Part shown: one piece after another, positions 1 to 5,459 of the stretch | Position numbering within the stretch: position 1 is the stretch's first letter | How the letters are laid out: each line of letters begins with the position of its first letter | Source of the DNA: Halieaceae bacterium | Lineage (GTDB): Bacteria; Pseudomonadota; Gammaproteobacteria; Pseudomonadales; Halieaceae | DNA: 8,665 nt | Reading direction: 5' to 3' | Assembly: GCA_003520285.1 (NCBI GenBank) | Contig: DOVB01000097.1 | Span: 1-8,665, forward strand | The notes under the pieces: model-generated | Told to the model about the DNA's origin: nothing | The model's database searches: none | The model's input: the letters and a program-made list of their open reading frames with translations, nothing else | Position numbers and translations under genes: made by a program

Positions 1-873
1 CGCAAACCCCTGCCTAACATCGATATCCCTTCGCCACAGTCCTTTCTGTGTCCGCAAAAACCGCTCGACTCGTTGCCAGCTCTTCAGACTAGAATGGGAA
101 TCACTGAGTGGTGGGTAATCGATCCCCTCTATTGTCGCAAGTTCAGCCAAGATCATCTGTAATGGGGCAATCCATGGTAAAAAGGTCTGGTGCAAAGTGG
201 CTGCTTCAGTAGCGGCAAGCGCCTCCCATGTTTGCTGCATGAGTTGTCGTGCTTCATCCGCTCGCGCAGTGGGAAATAACGCCAATTGCCACTGCTCACG
301 CTTAGCCATTAGCGACGAGAGCCAGCTGATGGTTTGCTCCCAGCGATTGCCCATCACCGCAAGCAGGGCCGTCAGGTGCGCCTGAAGCTCTTGGTCTTGG
401 GTATTCAAAAGCTCTAAAGCCGCCTCGCGGTAGAGCTCACCGGGATCGTCTGCAGGCTGAATTGCACCGCCCAATCGGCTAGATATTGGCATCTGTAATG
501 TTAAAGTTGCGCAGAAGGCATCGATCGTCATTATTCTGAGGCGATTCAAACGCTGCTCTATTTGCCATCCGCAACGGTCGCTCTGCTCGAGCGCAGCAAC
601 TGCCGCATCGTACAACCCTTGCTGATACTCTTCGAGCGACTCTCGTCGAGCTGTGCGAGCCAACTCTAAAGCCTCGCCAATCCTAACTCTCATCTCGGCA
701 GCAGCCTTTCTGGTAAAAGTGATGGCCACTATCGCTTCAGGTTGATCAACTCGGGTGAGCAGTCGCAGGAATCGCAAAATAAGAAGACTCGTTTTACCTG
801 AGCCAGCAGGTGCAGTGACGCAGAAGCTGCGCACAGGATCCGTCGCTGCGGAGCGCATTTGTTCATCACTCAT
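1..873 (-). CDS. AddA-like UvrD/RecB-family helicase, N-terminal part (cut by window edge)
   Basis: Probable ATP-driven DNA helicase subunit of an AddAB-type end-processing complex, which unwinds and trims double-strand breaks for RecA. The first 291 codons are present and the frame is still open at base 1; family members run to about 1100 residues or more, so the rest, including any C-terminal nuclease domain, is outside. Visible superfamily 1 motifs are a Walker A P-loop APAGSGKT (residues 21-28), motif Ia ITFTRKAAAEM (51-61) and TIDAFC (116-121). The ATG at 871-873 is chosen because it lies inside the end of the upstream nuclease gene (8-bp overlap, ATGAGTGA), which implies translational coupling, and because an AAGGTG ribosome site sits about 8 nt before it. 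Motifs are seen directly; the AddA assignment rests on family knowledge and on the AddB-like partner. A RecB-like or other UvrD-family name is possible. Confidence 0.88.
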   Translation of the reverse strand, partial: MSDEQMRSAATDPVRSFCVTAPAGSGKTSLLILRFLRLLTRVDQPEAIVAITFTRKAAAEMRVRIGEALELARTARRESLEEYQQGLYDAAVAALEQSDRCGWQIEQRLNRLRIMTIDAFCATLTLQMPISSRLGGAIQPADDPGELYREAALELLNTQDQELQAHLTALLAVMGNRWEQTISWLSSLMAKREQWQLALFPTARADEARQLMQQTWEALAATEAATLHQTFLPWIAPLQMILAELATIEGIDYPPLSDSHSSLKSWQRVERFLRTQKGLWRRDIDVRQGFA

Positions 874-3481
874 CGGTTTCACCTTCACCCAGAGCATCAG
901 CGATGCGGCATATTCCAGCGTAGGAACAATAGTCGCATCCAGAGCGTGAAGGCGTGACCGCCGCAAAACCCGCGACTAACTCGCGGGCCAACACCCCCAC
1001 TTCCTCTTCCCATCGAGACCTTAGTTCGGGCCAGTCCTCTACCACTTTCACACCCTTGTGGACATCTTGCTGAGCCACACCTTTCAGAGCATAGGGCTTA
1101 TTCGCCGAAGCCTCGGCGAATAGGGCCGCGCCAACGTGTTCACCCATGGCCAAGGAATACAGCGGTAGTTGCGGCTGCTCTAGCCTTCCCTCAAACCAAC
1201 TTGAGGTCTTCGGAGCTGAACTTTTGTAGTCGATGATTGCGATTGCACCGTCCGCCAAAGACTCAATTCTATCAACACGCATCCCTACTGTGATCCCATC
1301 AATCGACCACTCCAAGGGCGTTTCGTGGCTAAGCACTTTGAATTGTTTTCGATTCAAATCAAACTCGAGTGATGCCATCAGAATGGCTTTAAGACGTTCC
1401 TTTTCCGCTATCAACGCGACCTCTGGCACCATCCGCTGTCGCTGTGAGGTCAGACTATTCACCGCTTCGGTCACCGCCCGATCAACCACTTCAGTTGTAA
1501 TATCATTTGGAGATGATGCGTATAACCACATGAATTCAAACGCTTTATGAACCAGACTCCCTTGTTCCATAGCGGAGAATCCGTCGACTAAAGACTCATA
1601 AGGCTCAGCTCTTAGACGCAGGTTGGTGTAGCCCTTAAATGGGCACTGCGCTTGGTATGCCAGATGGTAGCTCCCCACTCGACGACGTTTGTTATCTGCA
1701 GGGATCGGTATCCCATAGGTATCATCGAATGATTCCCACAGAGGCGTGCAAGTGTCCGCACTCGGCTCAGAAACCGATGGTAACGTCAACTGAGGTACCA
1801 AACTGCCAAGAATGGGCGTTGGCTGGACCTTCTGCTCATCCGCCACATCCACGTAAACATAAGCGACAGATCGAGCCCGATAAGTGAACCCCCACAGCAA
1901 CTGAGACGCCAACTCATACTCTCGATCAGGACAAGTTCTAGGGAGCAGATGAGCTCGCTGCATACCCCTCGGCAGATAGGGAGACAACGACACCGTCTCT
2001 GGAAATCGATCCACCGAGCAGTCGAGCACGAACACATGATCAAAAAAGAGGCCGCTCGCCTCGAGTGTTCCCAGCACCTGCACCGAATATGTAGGGGTCT
2101 CGGGCTGAAATACGGTGCGTTGGAGCGATTGCTGGAAGTGCGCCAGCGCTGCTTTGTGCGACCACTGTGATTCGATGCGATCCCACCGTCCAAGACCGGT
2201 TAATACTCGAGCCCACAAAGACTGCGCCTGATACTCAACGCTATCAACCACTCGTGATCCCGGCCAGCCACAGGCCTCGAGCATCTCATTCCAGCGAGAG
2301 GCATGTTCATGCAACGGTCTTGATTGCAACGAGACGCGTGCGTATCGCGACCAAAAAGCGGCAAACCGAGCCTTTGGCATCCGCGCTGAGAGGACCTCAC
2401 AAATCGCAGTTAACGCGCCTAGTGACAGCTCTCGCGGCGACAACGAGGCGATAATCTTGCGGAGACTGCGCGCTTCCTGTGGGCTCGCAGTCAGCGTCAA
2501 AAAGGGGGAATGCAGCAGCGCAATTAGTTCTCTGGGTAATAAATCACCATTGAGTAACTTAAGAACCTGAAGTGCCGCGCTAATTATAGGCACGTCAACG
2601 GCTGCAAGGCCGGCAGAAAAATTAACAGGCAGCGCAGCGTAGCTATCATCTAACACCCCGAAGGCACTGCGAAGGTGATAATCAATCTGCTCTCGATCCC
2701 GCTGCAACTCGGGCGCTACGAGCGTAATACGGGCTTCAGGATCGGTCCGATGCAGCGCCGCTATCTGCTGAGCAATCGTGCTGAGGGCCTGATTTGCCTC
2801 GGGAAAGGCCGACAAAGTGACAGCCTGTGTTGGTTCTGGTCGCGTGGTGGTATCGCAGTCGACCAGTTCTTCGAAAAAACGTTCTAGCACCACTCGCTGC
2901 AAGGGTGTGAGTGTTTGAAAATCCACCAAGACTGCTCGCTTTTGGCGACTCGACTTAACTTGACCCAGCGCCGCCCAGAGCTGGCTCGAAGACTTCAGGT
3001 TGCGCACCTCGAGCGTCGTCCGGACACTGTGCCGCCATCGGAGAAAGGCGGCTGAGTCGGGCTCTGCGGACATCAAATGTTTGAAATGTGCCCCACTGTC
3101 TAGCAGAAAGTGATCGATGAGCTCGTCAGCTTGACAAGCCTCCCTAGCGACTTGAGCGCTCGACAACCAAGAAAAGTCAGTTTGTTGCTGGGCGTCGACA
3201 TCGATCGCGCCCTGCCAAAAATACAGCAACTCGTCCTGAGTCAGAGGCTCAACCAAATCATATTCCAACGCCCAGCGCTGCATTGCCTGATTCAGGGATC
3301 TAACAGCAAGCGGCTGCCACGCTTGGCTGCCCTGTTCAATTTGCCACTGGTGATACGCTTGCTCTATCGCCCGAGCCATACGTTCATTGGGTGTGAAGAA
3401 GACCGTATCAGGTTCACACCAAGGTAACAGAACCTGAATATCATAAGGCACACTCGAACTAGGCAACGCTTTCTCCCACAT
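866..3481 (-). CDS. AddB-like PD-(D/E)XK nuclease with Fe-S cysteines (probable DNA repair protein)
   Basis: Probable nuclease partner of the helicase encoded just downstream. The 871-residue protein resembles the beta/gammaproteobacterial 'probable DNA repair protein' relatives of AddB. The N-terminal helicase-like half has no Walker A; the place where it would be reads TPNERMARAI (near residues 30-40), as expected for an inactivated helicase fold. The C-terminal RecB-type nuclease domain is intact: H645 (LVHKAFE), D737 (RVDRIE), D751-Y-K753 (IDYKSS), Q771 and Y775 (QLPLY). Four cysteines, C613 (QCPF) and C849, C852, C858 (CDYCSYAGIC), match the AddB 'iron staple' that binds a 4Fe-4S cluster around the nuclease domain. 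The ATG at 3481 is used although no clear ribosome site precedes it; the frame stays open upstream, but I see no ATG, GTG or TTG in it across the gap to the divergent gene. The addB-then-addA order matches Bacillus. Family assignment is strong; the activity is inferred. Confidence 0.92.
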   Translation of the reverse strand: MWEKALPSSSVPYDIQVLLPWCEPDTVFFTPNERMARAIEQAYHQWQIEQGSQAWQPLAVRSLNQAMQRWALEYDLVEPLTQDELLYFWQGAIDVDAQQQTDFSWLSSAQVAREACQADELIDHFLLDSGAHFKHLMSAEPDSAAFLRWRHSVRTTLEVRNLKSSSQLWAALGQVKSSRQKRAVLVDFQTLTPLQRVVLERFFEELVDCDTTTRPEPTQAVTLSAFPEANQALSTIAQQIAALHRTDPEARITLVAPELQRDREQIDYHLRSAFGVLDDSYAALPVNFSAGLAAVDVPIISAALQVLKLLNGDLLPRELIALLHSPFLTLTASPQEARSLRKIIASLSPRELSLGALTAICEVLSARMPKARFAAFWSRYARVSLQSRPLHEHASRWNEMLEACGWPGSRVVDSVEYQAQSLWARVLTGLGRWDRIESQWSHKAALAHFQQSLQRTVFQPETPTYSVQVLGTLEASGLFFDHVFVLDCSVDRFPETVSLSPYLPRGMQRAHLLPRTCPDREYELASQLLWGFTYRARSVAYVYVDVADEQKVQPTPILGSLVPQLTLPSVSEPSADTCTPLWESFDDTYGIPIPADNKRRRVGSYHLAYQAQCPFKGYTNLRLRAEPYESLVDGFSAMEQGSLVHKAFEFMWLYASSPNDITTEVVDRAVTEAVNSLTSQRQRMVPEVALIAEKERLKAILMASLEFDLNRKQFKVLSHETPLEWSIDGITVGMRVDRIESLADGAIAIIDYKSSAPKTSSWFEGRLEQPQLPLYSLAMGEHVGAALFAEASANKPYALKGVAQQDVHKGVKVVEDWPELRSRWEEEVGVLARELVAGFAAVTPSRSGCDYCSYAGICRIADALGEGETDE

Positions 3482-3495
3482 TAAGGCTATGCGTG

Positions 3496-3511
3496 ACCGA
3501 TCAAAGTCGGT
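3496..3511. repeat. Small inverted repeat in divergent gap (ACCGA-N6-TCGGT)
   Basis: Perfect 5-bp arms separated by 6 bp lie between the divergent nuclease and DAHP synthase genes, close to the nuclease start. It could be a regulator half-site pair, but it is short enough to arise by chance. No known operator was recognised. Confidence 0.3.
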
Positions 3512-3526
3512 AAAATCTCGCGCCTC

Positions 3527-3535
3527 TGGTCTAAT
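3527..3535 (+). promoter_or_regulatory. Candidate extended -10 promoter for the DAHP synthase gene
   Basis: TGGTCTAAT fits the extended -10 pattern TG-N-TATAAT with one mismatch in the hexamer. I see no good -35 box at 16-18 bp. Transcription would start near 3542, giving a leader of about 29 nt. A TAAAAT at 3511-3516 is a weaker alternative. Inferred from pattern only. Confidence 0.4.
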
Positions 3536-3540
3536 CCAAC

Positions 3541-3558
3541 TCTGCGCCGCGGTGCAGA
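3541..3558. promoter_or_regulatory. 18-bp near-perfect palindrome at the predicted start of the DAHP synthase transcript
   Basis: TCTGCGCCGCGGTGCAGA is self-complementary except for one G-T pair. It sits right at the inferred transcription start and overlaps the ribosome site (AGAAGG, 3556-3561). Having no loop, it looks more like a binding site for a dimeric repressor than an RNA hairpin. It does not resemble a TyrR box (TGTAAA-N6-TTTACA). The repeat is seen directly; the operator role is inferred. Confidence 0.45.
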
Positions 3559-3570
3559 AGGTTACATTGA

Positions 3571-4656
3571 ATGAAAACTAACGCTATCCACGATATCAAT
3601 ATTGAATCGCAAAGTCTCTTAATAACCCCGCACGAACTGAAGCAAGAGATCCCAGCGTCGGCACTTGCCTATGAGCAGGTAGCTCAGTCGCGACAAACCA
3701 TCAAAGATATTCTCGACGGGAAAGATACTCGTTTATTTGTGGTAGTCGGTCCCTGTTCAATTCATGACCCCAACGCCGCCTTAGACTATGCCACGCGTCT
3801 TAAAGCGCTTGCCGATGAGCTGAGCGATACGCTCTATATTGTTATGCGCGTCTACTTCGAGAAGCCTCGGACAACGGTCGGCTGGAAAGGACTCATCAAT
3901 GATCCTCACCTCGACGACTCGTTCCAAATCGAAGATGGTCTGCGTTTGGGGCGCCGATTATTGCTCGATATTCTTGAATCGGGATTGCCAACGGCAACAG
4001 AGGCGTTAGATCCAATATCACCGCAGTATCTGCAAGACCTTATTAGCTGGTCAGCGATTGGCGCGAGAACGACCGAATCACAGACGCATCGAGAAATGGC
4101 GAGTGGCTTGAGTGGTCCAGTCGGGTTCAAGAATGGCACCGACGGTGGCGTTGAAGTCGCCACCAATGCCATTAAATCTGCCACCAAGCCCCATCGATTC
4201 TTGGGCTTGTCTAACGATGGCCGTGTTTCCGTCGTCACCACCCGGGGAAATGGACATGCACATGTTGTATTAAGAGGTGGTAGTGCGGGGCCGAATTACG
4301 ATTCTGTGAGCGTCGCCTTGGTTGAAGAGGCTTTGAAGCAAGCCGCCCTGCCCCTCAATATCATGATCGACTGTAGCCATGCCAACTCCAATAAAGACCC
4401 GGAGCAGCAAGTCAATGTATTGAACAGCGTCGCTAACCAAATTAATGCTGGCAACACCTCGATCGTCGGCCTCATGATTGAAAGTCACATCAACGCGGGT
4501 CAGCAAACGTTAAAGGGAGACCCCAAAGCGCTTACTTACGGAGTCTCAATCACAGATGGCTGTATTGGTTGGGAAACAACAGAAAGAGCTCTGCATGAAC
4601 TGCGCCAAAGCATTCGAGCTAAATTGGCAGTGCGCAGGCTTCCCAAAGAAGGATAA
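3571..4656 (+). CDS. aroF: 3-deoxy-7-phosphoheptulonate (DAHP) synthase, class I, AroF-like
   Basis: Condenses phosphoenolpyruvate with erythrose 4-phosphate to DAHP, the committed first step of the shikimate pathway, in the cytoplasm. The 361-residue protein is the usual class I length (about 350-356) with a slightly longer basic tail. Expected metal ligands are all present: C62 (GPCSIHD), H270 (DCSHANSNK), E304 (MIESH) and D329 (SITDGCIGW). Other hallmarks are EKPRTTVGWKGL (97-108), GARTTESQ (164-171) and GFKNGTDG (185-192). Among the E. coli paralogues it reads closest to tyrosine-sensitive AroF: the N-terminal QSLLITPHELK resembles AroF's start, and TEALDPISPQYL and DCSHANSNKD follow AroF rather than AroG or AroH. 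Tyrosine feedback is therefore plausible but not shown. The start has an AGAAGG site 9 nt upstream. The gene stands alone, divergent from the nuclease operon and convergent with nfuA. Enzyme class is near certain; the isozyme label is by eye. Confidence 0.95.
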   Translation: MKTNAIHDINIESQSLLITPHELKQEIPASALAYEQVAQSRQTIKDILDGKDTRLFVVVGPCSIHDPNAALDYATRLKALADELSDTLYIVMRVYFEKPRTTVGWKGLINDPHLDDSFQIEDGLRLGRRLLLDILESGLPTATEALDPISPQYLQDLISWSAIGARTTESQTHREMASGLSGPVGFKNGTDGGVEVATNAIKSATKPHRFLGLSNDGRVSVVTTRGNGHAHVVLRGGSAGPNYDSVSVALVEEALKQAALPLNIMIDCSHANSNKDPEQQVNVLNSVANQINAGNTSIVGLMIESHINAGQQTLKGDPKALTYGVSITDGCIGWETTERALHELRQSIRAKLAVRRLPKEG

Positions 4657-4661
4657 GCTGC

Positions 4662-4721
4662 GCACCGCGTCGAGGAAACACGCGCAGGGGTGAATGAGAT
4701 TGGTCTATGCGGTGCCCTGCG
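4662..4721. repeat. Two interleaved inverted repeats between convergent genes
   Basis: The 66-bp gap between the DAHP synthase and nfuA stops holds two arm pairs. Pair A is GCACCGCGT (4662-4670) with ATGCGGTGC (4707-4715): 9 bp, one G-U. Pair B is CGCAGGG (4683-4689) with CCCTGCG (4715-4721): 7 bp, perfect. They interleave as A-B-A'-B', so they are mutually exclusive hairpins or a pseudoknot-like fold. Neither has a T-run on either strand, so this is not a standard intrinsic terminator. It may still act in 3'-end formation or protection for both convergent transcripts. Confidence 0.45.
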
Positions 4722-4722
4722 G

Positions 4723-5298
4723 CTAGTAATAAGCCTGTGATTTATCGGTATGATCGGTCACGTCGCGAACACCCGTGAGCTCTGGCACCTGCTCGAGTAA
4801 ACTTTTCTCGACACCGCCTTTTAGCGTTTGATCCACCATGCCGCAGCCTTGACAGCCACCGCCAAACTTTAAAATCGCCACCGATTCCTCGGTCACTTCG
4901 ACTAACGAGACCTCTCCCCCGTGCGCCGCGAGTGCCGGGTTTACCTCGTTATATAAGATGTAGTTAATCCGATCCTCGACCGGGCTGTCATCGTCAACTC
5001 GCGGCAACTTGGCATTGGGTGCCTTAATCGTTAATTGTCCGCCCATGCGGTCTTTGTTGTAATCCACCAAAGCGTCTTCTAAGAACGGGATGCTGCGCAA
5101 CTCAATATAAGCGGTAATCGGGCCAAATACTTGTGTTTGATCTGTCTCAACCACGTCATCTGCTCGGCAATAGGCGATACACGTTTCCGCTTTTGGCGTA
5201 CCCGGTTGATTGATGAATACACGCACGCCGAGGGCACCGTCCTGCTTCGCCAAAAGCTCTGCGAGATAATTTTGCGCGGATTCCGTTATTGTAAACAT
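4723..5298 (-). CDS. nfuA: Fe-S cluster carrier protein NfuA
   Basis: Receives a 4Fe-4S cluster and passes it to apo-enzymes in the cytoplasm, especially under oxidative stress or iron limitation. The protein is 191 residues, the same as E. coli NfuA. An N-terminal degenerate A-type (IscA-like) domain covers about residues 1-95, with C40 and C44 (ETCIAYC). A C-terminal Nfu domain follows (about 105-191) with the cluster-binding pair C149-Q-G-C152 in [16 protein letters not shown]; the two active cysteines have the E. coli numbers. The ending [11 protein letters not shown] also resembles E. coli. I start at the ATG at 5298 rather than an in-frame ATG at 5340, because the shorter protein begins [16 protein letters not shown] like the family and has an AGGGG ribosome site 5 nt upstream, and because the longer start lies upstream of the likely promoter. 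Divergent from metH, with which it shares a 161-bp control region. Confidence 0.97.
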   Translation of the reverse strand: MFTITESAQNYLAELLAKQDGALGVRVFINQPGTPKAETCIAYCRADDVVETDQTQVFGPITAYIELRSIPFLEDALVDYNKDRMGGQLTIKAPNAKLPRVDDDSPVEDRINYILYNEVNPALAAHGGEVSLVEVTEESVAILKFGGGCQGCGMVDQTLKGGVEKSLLEQVPELTGVRDVTDHTDKSQAYY

Positions 5299-5330
5299 GC
5301 CAACCCCTATCCTTAGTAAAACGCTCAGGT

Positions 5331-5339
5331 ATTCTAACA
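5331..5339 (-). promoter_or_regulatory. Candidate extended -10 promoter for nfuA
   Basis: On the minus strand the bases read TGTTAGAAT, an extended -10 (TG-N-TAGAAT, one mismatch to TATAAT). The -35 region is weak (TTCGAT at about 18 bp). Transcription would begin near 5324, about 26 nt before the ATG at 5298. I could not recognise an IscR site beside it. Confidence 0.45.
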
Positions 5340-5374
5340 AGGTGCTCTTACAAAATCGAACAAATATTAGACTT

Positions 5375-5391
5375 GCGGATGATATGTCCGC
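5375..5391. repeat. Inverted repeat midway between the nfuA and metH promoters (GCGGA-N7-TCCGC)
   Basis: Perfect 5-bp GC-rich arms are separated by 7 bp in an otherwise AT-rich gap, about 30 bp upstream of the metH -10 box and about 35 bp upstream of the nfuA -10 box. That is where an activator or shared regulator could bind. It matches no MetJ, MetR or IscR site that I know. The repeat is seen directly; its role is inferred. Confidence 0.35.
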
Positions 5392-5418
5392 TTTTACGAT
5401 CTCAATTTAAGCCAAACC

Positions 5419-5427
5419 TGCTACAAT
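5419..5427 (+). promoter_or_regulatory. Candidate extended -10 promoter for metH
   Basis: TGCTACAAT fits TG-N-TATAAT with one mismatch in the hexamer. No good -35 box lies at 17 bp, as is common for extended -10 promoters. Transcription would start near 5434, leaving a leader of only about 26 nt. That is too short for a cobalamin or SAM riboswitch, so any such control must act on the DNA or elsewhere. Confidence 0.5.
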
Positions 5428-5459
5428 CGCCCACGACCGAATATCGAGCCTACTCAAAA

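Noticed and set aside
1233..1550. 105-codon plus-strand ORF antisense to the nuclease domain
   Set aside because: Antisense to the best-conserved part of the nuclease, with low-complexity, Ser/Arg-rich composition and no recognisable family.
1786..2193. 135-codon minus-strand ORF inside the AddB-like gene
   Set aside because: It overlaps the large nuclease gene in another frame; its Arg/Ser/Cys-rich composition and lack of any recognisable motif are typical of a shadow frame.
3110..3427. 105-codon plus-strand ORF antisense to the nuclease N-terminus
   Set aside because: Shadow of a well-supported gene; no recognisable domain or ribosome site.
3482..3570. TyrR box upstream of the DAHP synthase gene
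   Set aside because: No TGTAAA-N6-TTTACA-like sequence is present; the nearest piece (GGTAAAATC) has no matching second half.
3906..4241. 111-codon minus-strand ORF antisense to DAHP synthase
   Set aside because: Complement of highly conserved DAHP synthase codons; no independent coding signal.
5299..5340. Longer nfuA with a start at 5340 (205 residues)
   Set aside because: The extra 14 residues do not resemble the family, the good ribosome site lies before the ATG at 5298, and the longer start lies upstream of the likely promoter.
5341..5459. Cobalamin or SAM riboswitch, or MetJ/MetR box, upstream of metH
   Set aside because: The predicted leader is only about 26 nt and the whole gap is 161 bp; I found no B12-box-like motif, no AGACGTCT-type MetJ repeats and no TGAA-N5-TTCA site.
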